This document shows positions 1-7,759 of a stretch of DNA of 64,000 nt, piece after piece; position 1 is the stretch's first letter; each line of letters starts with the position of its first letter. The stretch is taken from NCBI GenBank assembly GCA_035327305.1, contig DAOLDL010000001.1, forward strand, positions 1 through 64,000, written 5' to 3'. The DNA comes from CALMUP01 sp035327305 (GTDB taxonomy: Bacteria > Verrucomicrobiota > Kiritimatiellia > CAIVKH01). The notes under the pieces are model-generated. The model did no database searches, was not told where the DNA came from, and saw only the letters and a list, made by a program, of their open reading frames with translations. The translations under genes were made by a program, and so were the position numbers.

Positions 1-61
1 ACCCCTGCTTGGTCTCGAAGCCTCCGTGGTCAGCGCCAATCGCTATCCGTAAACTTCGCAT
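1..61 (-). CDS. rpiB: Ribose-5-phosphate isomerase B, N-terminal fragment cut by the window edge
   Basis: Only the first 20 codons are present, reading leftwards from an ATG at 61-59. The peptide starts MRSLRIAIGADHGGFETKQG. This matches the RpiB/LacAB amino-terminus, where a short beta strand leads into the G-x-DHxGFxxK phosphate/sugar-binding loop. RpiB interconverts ribose-5-phosphate and ribulose-5-phosphate in the non-oxidative pentose phosphate pathway. It lies 131 nt downstream of the PpiD-like gene on the same strand and no clear Shine-Dalgarno sequence precedes it. The rest of the gene lies outside the window, so integrity cannot be judged. Confidence 0.72.
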   Translation of the reverse strand, partial: MRSLRIAIGADHGGFETKQG

Positions 62-192
62 TCGGGACACATGCTGATAAACATCATGCCGCGCGTCAAA
101 CAGATTTTTCCATCTATTTGCAGTTTAGCGTTTTAACGATGCGATAAAACTGCACGTTTCCTAAAAGAGTGCGGTAAAAGTGATTTATCTGA

Positions 193-1896
193 TCAAGAAT
201 CCTGATCGGTATCTTCGTCGGATTGTTTGGTGCGACGGCGGAAATTATCTTCGAAGTTGCCTCGTTTCAGCAGGTATTGCTGAAAGTCATTAAATGCAAC
301 CTGACTGCTTTGCCGGCGAAGAGTGCTGACAATTTGCGGGCGGAATGACTCGATCGTCGCCAGGTTGTCGGGAGTGCGGTTCTTGATGAATATAATGGCG
401 TACCCATCTTCGGATTCGACCGGTTGGGTAACTTCGCCTGAATTATGCGTCAATATCGCGCGAATAATTGAAGAGTCCAAATCCGGATCAATTTCCGGAC
501 TGTTCAAGGTAAATGGTTCCGGTTTCAAGCTGTTTAATTGATATTCGCTCAAAACATCCGCAAAGGATAGCCCGGCCGACAATCCGGCAATAGCGCTTTG
601 TTGGATTTCATTGGCCTTTTCCGTTAATGCGTTGTAAACAGCAATTTCCAAAGCGCGCATTTCCACTTCACCTTTGACCTCTTCATATAATGGTATACGT
701 GGAGCGGCGCGGTCGACCAGCGCCAGCACATAGATGAAATTCGTTCCTTTTACCGGATCGCTGTAATAATAATCCTCGTCATCGGTCAGGCTGAAGGCGG
801 CGCGGGCCACGGCCAATCCGTTTTCCAATTCCATGGGACGTTCGCGCATGGAAAAGGGAGGCACCATCATGAGTTCGATACCCCATTCCGCCGCCACTTG
901 ATCAAATGCTTTTTTCCCGGAAGTGCGCCGCAATGACAATTCCTGGACAAAATCGTTGGCTTTGGCTTCCGCCAGAATAGCCGCCTGGCGGGCAGTTAAT
1001 TCCGCGCGAATTTCTTCACGGACTTCATCGAGCGGGCGATACTGCGTCGCGGTGATGGAAAATAAATCGTCGGAAGGTGTTTCATCGGGCAAAGCAAATT
1101 TCTCCATGTTAAAATCGTAGTATTCCTCGATTTCCGCATCGGAGATTTCCGCATCATTGGTGAAATCCGTGATCGCAAAAATTGCCGACTTAACCTGGAC
1201 GCGTTCAGGTAACATGAATTGTTCCGGGTCTTTCTCGTAAAATCCAAGGATGTCCTCTTCGCTGACCGTTACATCCGCGGCGACCTTGGAAGCGTCAATT
1301 CGGGCATACTCGATTTCAAATGTATCGGTCAGCGTGCTGAATGTGCGTTGAATCTCCATCGGCGTGACCAGAATGTTCCGATCAACCAGCATACGCAGTT
1401 TCTGATGCATGATTTCCTGGCGTATGTGTTCTTCAAAATCCCGTTTGCTCGCGCGCATGGGGGCCAGAAATTGCTGGGCAAACTGCTCGTACGCCTGTGG
1501 ATTGAAACGTCCGTTGGTCTGGAAAAATTCCAGTGATTGAATGGCGTCGACGACTTCTTTGTTGGTGGCGCCAATGCCGAGTCGTTCAGCCTCGCGCAGT
1601 GTGGCAATTCTTTGCCAGGCCATTTCGAACAGCTGATCTTCAACTTCGGGTGTGATCGGGATGTGACGCCCCGTCATCAGAACCGCCGCGAGATAGGAAT
1701 TGAAGCGGGCGCGCTGGAATTCCTCGAAGGAAATGTTATCGCCATTCAATACGCCGGCATGGCGGGGGCCTTGGGCGCCGGTTTCGGGCATCTGCGTTCC
1801 CCAAATTACGAAAGCAAATATAATAACAACAAGTATGAGCAACCAAATGATCTTGTTGCGTATCATGCGGCGAAATTTTGTAATCATCATGGCCAT
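193..1896 (-). CDS. PpiD/SurA-like membrane-anchored periplasmic folding factor
   Basis: The 567-residue protein has a basic N-terminus and one hydrophobic segment at about residues 15-34, giving an N-in anchor with a large periplasmic part. From about residue 45 there is a SurA_N-type helical chaperone region (GVLNGDNISFEEFQRAR, then long amphipathic helices to about 210). Parvulin-like and helical regions follow, and the C-terminus is acidic (DEDTDQDS). This resembles PpiD, which assists outer-membrane and periplasmic protein folding at the Sec translocon. I cannot identify a complete active parvulin site, so catalytic prolyl isomerase activity is unproven. The ATG at 1896 has AAAGGG upstream; ATGs follow at codons 3 and 4. 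It is transcribed divergently from hisB. Confidence 0.8.
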   Translation of the reverse strand: MAMMITKFRRMIRNKIIWLLILVVIIFAFVIWGTQMPETGAQGPRHAGVLNGDNISFEEFQRARFNSYLAAVLMTGRHIPITPEVEDQLFEMAWQRIATLREAERLGIGATNKEVVDAIQSLEFFQTNGRFNPQAYEQFAQQFLAPMRASKRDFEEHIRQEIMHQKLRMLVDRNILVTPMEIQRTFSTLTDTFEIEYARIDASKVAADVTVSEEDILGFYEKDPEQFMLPERVQVKSAIFAITDFTNDAEISDAEIEEYYDFNMEKFALPDETPSDDLFSITATQYRPLDEVREEIRAELTARQAAILAEAKANDFVQELSLRRTSGKKAFDQVAAEWGIELMMVPPFSMRERPMELENGLAVARAAFSLTDDEDYYYSDPVKGTNFIYVLALVDRAAPRIPLYEEVKGEVEMRALEIAVYNALTEKANEIQQSAIAGLSAGLSFADVLSEYQLNSLKPEPFTLNSPEIDPDLDSSIIRAILTHNSGEVTQPVESEDGYAIIFIKNRTPDNLATIESFRPQIVSTLRRQSSQVAFNDFQQYLLKRGNFEDNFRRRTKQSDEDTDQDS

Positions 1897-1942
1897 ATCA
1901 AGGGCCCTTTCTCTAGTTCCGGAATAGTGACAATAGCCGCGC

Positions 1943-1971
1943 AGAATAGCGTTCGATCAAGGTCGCGTCAA
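1943..1971 (-). promoter_or_regulatory. Putative sigma-70-type promoter of the PpiD-like gene
   Basis: On the minus strand TTGACG (1971-1966) and TATTCT (1948-1943) are separated by exactly 17 nt. Transcription would start near 1936, leaving a leader of about 40 nt with a Shine-Dalgarno-like AAAGGG before the ATG at 1896. Recognised by consensus match only. Confidence 0.45.
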
Positions 1972-2013
1972 CTAGTCTATCGCTTGAATCTTGGGGCTCT
2001 TGCAGTTTCACCA

Positions 2014-2041
2014 TTGACGGGTTGGGCAGGGTCGCTAGATT
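2014..2041 (+). promoter_or_regulatory. Putative hisB promoter placing the start site at or near the ATG
   Basis: TTGACG at 2014-2019 and TAGATT at 2036-2041 are spaced by 16 nt. The -10 box ends 6 nt before the hisB ATG at 2048, so a transcript from this promoter would be leaderless or nearly so. The 6 intervening bases (AGCGGG) could alternatively act as a poor ribosome-binding site on a longer message. Confidence 0.35.
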
Positions 2042-2047
2042 AGCGGG

Positions 2048-2638
2048 ATGAAAAAACGAACGGCCAGTATCGAAAGAAAAACCCGGGAAACCCAGATTTC
2101 CCTGTCCCTGAACATTGACGGGACCGGCAAGTCCTCTATTCGCACGGGGATACCCTTTTTTAATCACATGCTGGAGCTGTTGGCAAAACACGGTTTGTTT
2201 GACTTGAATATAAAAGCCAAAGGCGACTTGGACGTCGATTATCACCACACGGTCGAGGATGTGGGTCTGGTTCTTGGTCAGGCTCTCGATCAGGCATTGG
2301 GTGACCGCAAGGGCATCACGCGTTACGGCCATGTCCTTTTGCCCATGGACGAAGCGTTGTGCCAGGTGGCAGTCGACCTCGGAGGGCGACCTTATTTTGT
2401 TTATCGGATCGAAAATAAGAAGAAGAAAATACGCGACTTTGATGTATTTCTTCTCAAGCACTTCTTTGAGTCCCTGGCCAACAAGGGACGTATGAATTTG
2501 CACATTCATCAGCCGTACGGGGAGGATGTGCATCATGTTTATGAGGCCATGTTCAAGGGCGTCGCACGTGCGTTATACATGGCCTGTGCGGTTGACCCCA
2601 GGGTCACCGATGTGCCATCAAGTAAAGGCGTCGTTTAA
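2048..2638 (+). CDS. hisB: Imidazoleglycerol-phosphate dehydratase (monofunctional)
   Basis: HisB dehydrates imidazole glycerol phosphate to imidazole acetol phosphate in histidine synthesis, in the cytoplasm. The 196-residue protein has the usual length of the single-domain enzyme and lacks the N-terminal histidinol-phosphatase domain of the E. coli fusion. Both metal-binding repeat motifs are visible: FNHML (His40) with DYHHTVEDVGLVLGQAL (His66, His67, Glu70), and later HIHQPYGEDVHHVYEAMFKG. It heads a his cluster with hisH 56 nt downstream. No hisF, hisG or hisD lies in the window. Confidence 0.96.
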   Translation: MKKRTASIERKTRETQISLSLNIDGTGKSSIRTGIPFFNHMLELLAKHGLFDLNIKAKGDLDVDYHHTVEDVGLVLGQALDQALGDRKGITRYGHVLLPMDEALCQVAVDLGGRPYFVYRIENKKKKIRDFDVFLLKHFFESLANKGRMNLHIHQPYGEDVHHVYEAMFKGVARALYMACAVDPRVTDVPSSKGVV

Positions 2639-2694
2639 GCGTCGCCCGCTATTCTCATCGGTCATCTGTTGTTCGTCTGATTGTTTATTCAAAT

Positions 2695-3330
2695 ATGACT
2701 ATTGGTATTATAGATTACGGCATGGGCAATTTGGGAAGCGTTTCCAATGCATGCCGGTTTCTTGACTTACCGGCGTCCATCATTGCCACACCGGAGGAAT
2801 TCGCCGGGTGTGACGGATTGATCCTTCCCGGTGTTGGCGCATTCGGCGATTGCATGGCCCACCTGGAAAGTCATGGATTTGTGGAGCCGATAAAAAAATG
2901 GATTGTGGACGATCGCCCTTTTTTGGGCATTTGCCTTGGTTTGCAGGTACTGTTTTCATCCAGTGAGGAGTCGCCATCCGTCCCCGGGCTTGGCATATTG
3001 CCGGGTGTGGTCAGGAAATTTCCCGCGCAAAATGAATTGAAAGTTCCGCAAATTGGATGGAATCGCGTGCGAAAGGCCGCACCGGATTGCCCTCTTTTCA
3101 AGGGAATTGGACATGACCGGCACTTTTATTTCGTTCACTCATTTTATGTGGATTGTGAAGACAGTTCGCTGATCGCCGGGATAACCAACTACGGATTGGA
3201 TTACACATCCGTGGTGTGCCGTAGTCGGCTCATGGCGGTTCAATTCCACCCGGAAAAAAGCCAGCAGGACGGATTGACGCTGTTGCGCAATTTCGCCGGA
3301 ACCATTGAAACAAGGTATGCGACGGTATGA
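2695..3330 (+). CDS. hisH: Imidazole glycerol phosphate synthase, glutamine amidotransferase subunit
   Basis: HisH hydrolyses glutamine and channels ammonia to HisF, which makes imidazole glycerol phosphate and AICAR. This is a class I glutaminase of 211 residues. The start DYGMGNLGSVSNAC is typical of HisH, the nucleophile lies in FLGICLGLQ (Cys80), and the His-Glu pair is in AVQFHPEKS near the C-terminus. Its stop overlaps the hisA start (ATGA), so the two are translationally coupled. The obligate partner hisF is not in this window and must be elsewhere. Confidence 0.96.
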   Translation: MTIGIIDYGMGNLGSVSNACRFLDLPASIIATPEEFAGCDGLILPGVGAFGDCMAHLESHGFVEPIKKWIVDDRPFLGICLGLQVLFSSSEESPSVPGLGILPGVVRKFPAQNELKVPQIGWNRVRKAAPDCPLFKGIGHDRHFYFVHSFYVDCEDSSLIAGITNYGLDYTSVVCRSRLMAVQFHPEKSQQDGLTLLRNFAGTIETRYATV

Positions 3331-4055
3331 GCTCATTTACAATTTTCCCGGCGATAGATTTGAAAAACGGCAAGTGTGTGCGCCTCCTTCAGGGGCGCGC
3401 CAATGCGGAGACGGTTTATGGATCCGATCCAATAGAAATGGCCAGGCGATGGGTGGCGGAAGGCGCCACCTACCTGCATGTCGTCGATCTCGATGGCGCG
3501 TTTGCCGGCACGTCCGTTCAATATGAATTGATTGGCCGCGTCATCAGCGCCATCGACATTCCGGTTCAGGTTGGAGGTGGCATTCGGACCGATGAGGATA
3601 TTCAACGATTGATTGATGCCGGAGCGTCACGGGTGATTCTCGGGACACGGGCATGGTCTGATCCTGAATCGCTGGAACGTCTGGCCGTCCGGTTTGTTGA
3701 AAAACTCGCAGTCGGAATTGATAGTCGCGACGGCAAAGTGCAAATCCGTGGCTGGACGGAAACGACGGAGCAAACCACGCTTGACCTTGCACGAAAAGCC
3801 GACCAGTGGGGGATCCGCACATTGATTGTAACCGACACGGCCACAGACGGCATGTTGCAAGGACCGAACCTGAAGGCAATGGATGAAGTATGCCGCGAAG
3901 TGTCGGCTTCGGTGATCGCATCGGGAGGCGTTACTACGGCTGGGGATGTCTCCGCGCTAATCGGACTCGGGCATGAAAATCTCATCGGCGCTATCGTGGG
4001 AAAAGCTCTCTATGAAGGGCGTTCCCGGCTGGCCGATTTGCAGAATGCCGGATAG
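3327..4055 (+). CDS. hisA: ProFAR isomerase (phosphoribosylformimino-AICAR-P isomerase)
   Basis: HisA performs the Amadori rearrangement of ProFAR to PRFAR, the substrate of HisF/HisH. The 242-residue TIM barrel begins FPAIDLKNGKCVRLLQGR, with the first catalytic Asp at residue 11. The second is in IVTDTATDGML near residue 130, and phosphate-binding glycine loops occur in VQVGGGIR and IASGGV. It overlaps hisH by 4 nt. Its last 99 nt overlap, tail to tail, the end of the ApbE-like gene on the opposite strand. Its own C-terminus (GKALYEGRSRLADLQ) looks normal, so the overlap comes from the other gene. Confidence 0.96.
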   Translation: MSSFTIFPAIDLKNGKCVRLLQGRANAETVYGSDPIEMARRWVAEGATYLHVVDLDGAFAGTSVQYELIGRVISAIDIPVQVGGGIRTDEDIQRLIDAGASRVILGTRAWSDPESLERLAVRFVEKLAVGIDSRDGKVQIRGWTETTEQTTLDLARKADQWGIRTLIVTDTATDGMLQGPNLKAMDEVCREVSASVIASGGVTTAGDVSALIGLGHENLIGAIVGKALYEGRSRLADLQNAG

Positions 4056-5102
4056 CGACGCCGACGCTTCGTCTTTTATTTTCCATGTTCGCATATCGAT
4101 ATTGATATCCGGCGCGGGTTGGAAAACATTCATAAATCCTTCCGTGGCATACACGATCATCGGGCTGGCCATTGTTATTAACAATGCGTCGTATTCTTCA
4201 AAACGCCGCATCAGCGCTTCACCTTCCGGGCCGGGTCCGGCCACCAATAGCGCCTCGGCCAACGTGTAAGCCTTGATGGTTAAGGGACCGGCAACCGCAA
4301 CGGCCAAAGCTCCGGATGCCGGGGTTCCGGCTCGCGGATCAATACGCACGATAAACGGTCGTGCATTGGTGCCCGGGGTCGCCTGATTGAGTGAGACGGC
4401 GGCCAATGATCGGTGCTCTTTTAAGTTGATATTGCCCAGTGTTGGAAAACCGGCTGGAGCAAGCGGAAGCAAGGCATCGCCAGGTGGTGGAAATTGTCCT
4501 TCTCTGCGGGCAAAGGTATTCAGGTTGAATAAAAATGGCCCGGAGTTGGACCTGCGCATGTCCACTATGCCGACATCCACAGCGTATGCCGCGGCAAGCA
4601 GTCCGGCGGTAATTTTGATTCCGGGAGACAAAAAGGCAATGGTGTTGTTGTCAGACGTCTCAATGAAGCGCGTGCCAATTCGCGACAAATGCTCTTGAAG
4701 AATGTCATCCGCAGGTATGCCACGCGCCCAAAGTGCGGCAATGTCCCCGGTTGTCACATCAAACAGTCCATCGGTCAGTTCACTGTAGTGGCGGGCCAGA
4801 TCGATGGCGCGAAACGTCAACTGTGAAATAGGCATGCGTACGGTGTCGCCAATGCGGTTCAACCTGGCCAACTCGTTGTCCGGTTGGCGGTCCGCCAGAG
4901 CGCTTGTAACCATGTCGACATTTTTCCGTAAAATACCGGCTACGTGCGGCAATTCCCGGGCGTGTGTTGAAATCGTATACACAGTTCCCGTATGGCCGTT
5001 AGTGATAAATGTGGCATGCGTTTCGAGTTTGGGCTTACAGCCTGACATTAAAATAACGGTTAAAGAAAACAGCGATGTTAAAATGGTCGGGCGCATTTTC
5101 AT
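3957..5102 (-). CDS. Degenerate ApbE-like (FAD:protein FMN transferase family) lipoprotein
   Basis: A start at 5102 gives a lipoprotein signal, MKMRPTILTSLFSLTVILMSGC, whose lipobox cysteine would anchor it in the membrane. Upstream ATGs would overlap the previous gene. The body follows ApbE in order: GTVYTIS, a SALADRQPDNELARLNR block, FDVTTGDIAALWARG, then RIDPRAGTPAS. ApbE flavinylates proteins. Here the usual GGIAKGYAVD motif reads AGLLAAAYAVD (conserved Lys lost), the GGD loop is not recognisable, and the Mg-binding ADALATA block reads AYTLAEA, losing Asp and Thr. It is therefore likely a pseudoenzyme or a strongly altered member. It is last in an operon with gph and a flavin reductase, and its tail overlaps hisA. 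Confidence 0.72.
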   Translation of the reverse strand: MKMRPTILTSLFSLTVILMSGCKPKLETHATFITNGHTGTVYTISTHARELPHVAGILRKNVDMVTSALADRQPDNELARLNRIGDTVRMPISQLTFRAIDLARHYSELTDGLFDVTTGDIAALWARGIPADDILQEHLSRIGTRFIETSDNNTIAFLSPGIKITAGLLAAAYAVDVGIVDMRRSNSGPFLFNLNTFARREGQFPPPGDALLPLAPAGFPTLGNINLKEHRSLAAVSLNQATPGTNARPFIVRIDPRAGTPASGALAVAVAGPLTIKAYTLAEALLVAGPGPEGEALMRRFEEYDALLITMASPMIVYATEGFMNVFQPAPDINIDMRTWKIKDEASASLSGILQIGQPGTPFIESFSHDSADEIFMPESD

Positions 5103-5103
5103 T

Positions 5104-5817
5104 TCAGGCGTCATTGGAACGATAATAATAAGCCTCGGTAAAAATGGATTCCTGGCCAATGCCACGTTTGGTCAGCAATTCCTGCATTTCATAGATCATT
5201 TCGTTTGCGCCGCATAGATAGTAATGAGCTTCGAGGGGCAGTTCGTGCTTTATTGCCCAATCCGTCACACGACCGGCAAATGCCTTTGCGTCACCCGTCA
5301 CAACGGTGGAGGAGACGCATGGCTGGTAGTCGATGGATGCAAATTCTTCGCGATAATATAAATCCTTCGGGTCGCGAACGCCGTGGATAAGGGTCAGGTC
5401 CAGTCCGGAATATGATCGAAGGTAACTTCGGCAGGGTGCCAGACCTGTACCTGTGGCGAAAAAATAAAGCGGGCGGTTTCGATCCCGAATGACGAATTCG
5501 CCATATGGTCCGGAAAAAGTAATGGTGTCTCCCGGCTTCATATTTACCAATTGGGGTGTAAGTACACCGGAAGGTATATGGCGAAACAGGATCGATAACG
5601 TCGGATCGAGAATGCCGGAGCAAATGGAGTAGCTTCGATCTTCCATGTGATGACGACCATGCAGGTTCACCAATTGCCCAGGCTGAAACTGGAGGTTTTT
5701 TCTTTCAATTATCAACTCGTATCCGGCGGGTGACAGTTTTTTGAGGTCCATTACCTCGGCCTGAATCGTCCGTGGCGTGATGGGTGCGGTTACTGATTGT
5801 TGTTGCGTCGTATTCAT
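5104..5817 (-). CDS. Ferredoxin/flavodoxin-NADP reductase-type flavoprotein
   Basis: The 237 residues form a compact FNR-family reductase that moves electrons between NAD(P)H and a ferredoxin, flavodoxin or other acceptor through FAD. The FAD-binding barrel carries RSYSICS at residues 61-67, with PGQLVNLHG before it. The nucleotide-binding domain begins FFATGTGLAPCRSYL near 119-133 and ends with YLCGANEMI. The C-terminus is FTEAYYYRSNDA. There is no 2Fe-2S domain, so it resembles Fpr rather than an oxygenase reductase. Its start overlaps the gph stop by 4 nt and the ApbE-like gene begins 1 nt after its stop, so the three genes form one operon. The physiological acceptor cannot be told from the sequence. 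Confidence 0.88.
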   Translation of the reverse strand: MNTTQQQSVTAPITPRTIQAEVMDLKKLSPAGYELIIERKNLQFQPGQLVNLHGRHHMEDRSYSICSGILDPTLSILFRHIPSGVLTPQLVNMKPGDTITFSGPYGEFVIRDRNRPLYFFATGTGLAPCRSYLRSYSGLDLTLIHGVRDPKDLYYREEFASIDYQPCVSSTVVTGDAKAFAGRVTDWAIKHELPLEAHYYLCGANEMIYEMQELLTKRGIGQESIFTEAYYYRSNDA

Positions 5818-6491
5818 GCTTCAACGACGGACGCTTTATCCTGAAACAAACCCAAAAGCGCGTTCGGAGTATAGGCTAGAAAGCGCGCACCATGTTCAAG
5901 TAGTTCCTGCCGATCACGGAACCCCCATGTGACGCCGGCAGGAAACATCCCGGCGGCCACTGCCGTTTGCATATCCGTCGATGTGTCACCGACAAAAACA
6001 CATAGGGATGGCTTCACGTTCATGGCTTCAGCAATTTCCAGCGCGGCGGTCGGATCAGGTTTTCGGGGAACATCGTCTTTTTGACCGGATACTGCGACGA
6101 ATGGTATGTCGGGGAAGAAATATTCAACGCATTTTATGGTAACACGGTCAGGTTTATTCGACAAAACGCCTATCGGAATGGAAAGCGACACCAGATGGTT
6201 CAGCAATTCCTTGATTCCGGGGTAGGGGTGGGTATGTATACGCCAATTTTGGCCGTAATCTTTACGATAAAGAACCAGAAATGCATTGATCTTGTCATCG
6301 GTTTGCGCGTCCGGCGGTAATGCGCGCTGGACCAGCAACCGGACGCCATCGCCAATCAGATAGGGATATTTCGTCAGGTCGTGTACCGGATAGCCTAAAG
6401 CTTCAAGTGTCCGGTTCATGGCTTCGCCAATGTCGCGAATGGAATCGATCAAGGTGCCATCGAGGTCAAAAATCACAGCGGAAAATGTCAT
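5814..6491 (-). CDS. gph: HAD-superfamily phosphatase, phosphoglycolate phosphatase type
   Basis: A HAD hydrolase of 225 residues with all four motifs: FDLDGTLID (nucleophile Asp9, acid Asp11), GVLSNKP, a lysine in the PRKPDP block, and FVGDTSTDMQTAVAAG. The alpha-helical cap between motifs I and II is typical of phosphoglycolate phosphatase, which removes 2-phosphoglycolate formed by DNA repair or oxygenase activity. Related HADs act on other small phosphates, so the substrate is inferred. It is the first gene of the minus-strand operon with the flavin reductase and ApbE-like lipoprotein. Its promoter sits only 6 nt upstream of the ATG. Confidence 0.85.
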   Translation of the reverse strand: MTFSAVIFDLDGTLIDSIRDIGEAMNRTLEALGYPVHDLTKYPYLIGDGVRLLVQRALPPDAQTDDKINAFLVLYRKDYGQNWRIHTHPYPGIKELLNHLVSLSIPIGVLSNKPDRVTIKCVEYFFPDIPFVAVSGQKDDVPRKPDPTAALEIAEAMNVKPSLCVFVGDTSTDMQTAVAAGMFPAGVTWGFRDRQELLEHGARFLAYTPNALLGLFQDKASVVEA

Positions 6492-6497
6492 AATCTA

Positions 6498-6526
6498 CCT
6501 ATAGTAGGAAAGAAGCGCCGGGTCAA
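6498..6526 (-). promoter_or_regulatory. Putative leaderless-type promoter of gph
   Basis: On the minus strand TTGACC (6526-6521) and TATAGG (6503-6498) are 17 nt apart. The -10 box ends 6 nt before the ATG at 6491, which would put the transcription start at about the A of the start codon. No Shine-Dalgarno sequence is present. Confidence 0.5.
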
Positions 6527-6538
6527 TGACCAGACAGA

Positions 6539-6567
6539 TTGAGTTAATCACGTCAATACGGTATAGT
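6539..6567 (+). promoter_or_regulatory. Putative leaderless-type promoter of eboDE
   Basis: TTGAGT at 6539-6544 and TATAGT at 6562-6567 are spaced by 17 nt. The -10 box ends 6 nt before the eboD ATG at 6574. This mirrors the gph promoter on the other strand; the two -35 boxes lie 12 nt apart, back to back. Confidence 0.55.
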
Positions 6568-6573
6568 AACATC

Positions 6574-7755
6574 ATGGCCGATAAAGTCATTCAGCAGAGT
6601 TTTGATGTGCGTTTCACATACCCGGTGGTTTTTACCAGGGATATGTGGTCCGGGGAAAATACAAGCGTTCGCCACGTCATAGGACCGGCGTGTCAGGGAC
6701 ATCCGCATCCATTGATGCTGATTTTTATCGATAGCAATGTGAAGTCGGCCATTCCGGACATCGAGCAACGTATCGCGCATTATTTCAGCATTCGTTTACC
6801 CGATTTGGAATTATCCGGAAAACCCGTCATTGTCCCAGGCGGTGAAATCATTAAATCGGATCGCCAATGGCATGATATGTTGCTGGATCGGATGGCGGAA
6901 TCGCGGATTGACCGCCATTCGTTTGTAATGATCGTGGGAGGGGGAGCTGTCCTGGATGCGGTGGGTTACGCCGCTTCTCTCGTTCATCGAGGTGTTCGAA
7001 CGATCCGGGTGCCAACCACTGTTCTTTCCCAAAATGATGGCGGCATCGGCGTTAAAACAGCAATCAATGATGCATTCGGAAAAAACTTTCTCGGTACGTT
7101 TGCCCCGCCTTTCGCGGTCATTAACGACATTAACTACTTAACCTTCCTGCCTGATGATGAATGGCGGGCGGGAATTGCCGAGGCATTCAAAGTCGCCATC
7201 ATTAAAGATGCGGATTTTTTCCGTTGGCTCTGCTCAAATTCCGGAGACCTGGCCACGCGCAATCTTGAGGCCATGAATGATCTGGTTTACCGGTGTGCAT
7301 CACTTCACCTGAAGCATATACAGTCCGGCGGTGATCCCTTTGAAATGGGCCGGGCGCGACCTCTGGACTTCGGTCACTGGTCGGCGCACGAATTGGAAAT
7401 AATGTCGGACTATTCGATCGGGCATGGACAGGCCGTCGCCATCGGCATCATGATTGACTCCCTGTATGCCGCGCACAGACAGCAGTTGCCGACAAGTGCG
7501 GTCGATGAATTGTACCGAGCGCTCGCCACATGTGGATTCAAGCTATGGCACGATCTTTTGGGCGCTTGCGATGATGCGGGTCGTTTGAAGGTATTTCATG
7601 GGCTTGATCGATTTCGCGAGCATCTGGGCGGACAGCTCTCGATAACGCTTCCGGATGGGATTGGAAACATGAATCAAGCTTCGGAGATATCCGAAGCCTT
7701 GATGTCCTCTGTGATTTCTGAACTGCATGACCGTCAGGTTGTTCAAACATTTTGA
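6574..7755 (+). CDS. eboD: EboD, 3-dehydroquinate synthase-like protein of the EBO pathway
   Basis: The fold is that of sugar-phosphate cyclases. GGGAVLDAVGYAAS near residues 122-135 is the NAD-binding glycine-rich turn, followed by RVPTTVLSQNDGGIGVKTAIN and GKNFLGTFAPP. Metal ligands are kept: Glu in AEAFKVAIIKD (about 201), His in DFGHWSAHELE (about 265) and His in GHGQAVAIG (about 284). These variants, and the following eboE gene, fit EboD of the ebo cluster (edge biofilm of Pseudomonas, scytonemin-linked in cyanobacteria, algal plastids) rather than AroB. The ebo pathway moves or modifies an unknown precursor, and the exact reaction is unknown. The start at ATG 6574 is chosen because it sits 6 nt after a good -10 box. 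Confidence 0.85.
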   Translation: MADKVIQQSFDVRFTYPVVFTRDMWSGENTSVRHVIGPACQGHPHPLMLIFIDSNVKSAIPDIEQRIAHYFSIRLPDLELSGKPVIVPGGEIIKSDRQWHDMLLDRMAESRIDRHSFVMIVGGGAVLDAVGYAASLVHRGVRTIRVPTTVLSQNDGGIGVKTAINDAFGKNFLGTFAPPFAVINDINYLTFLPDDEWRAGIAEAFKVAIIKDADFFRWLCSNSGDLATRNLEAMNDLVYRCASLHLKHIQSGGDPFEMGRARPLDFGHWSAHELEIMSDYSIGHGQAVAIGIMIDSLYAAHRQQLPTSAVDELYRALATCGFKLWHDLLGACDDAGRLKVFHGLDRFREHLGGQLSITLPDGIGNMNQASEISEALMSSVISELHDRQVVQTF

Positions 7756-7759
7756 ACCG

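Noticed and set aside
1913..2536. A 207-residue minus-strand frame over hisB
   Set aside because: Antisense to conserved hisB and overlapping the divergent promoter region; no motif.
2048..2638. Bifunctional HisB with histidinol-phosphatase domain
   Set aside because: The protein has only 196 residues and no HAD motifs; it is the dehydratase alone.
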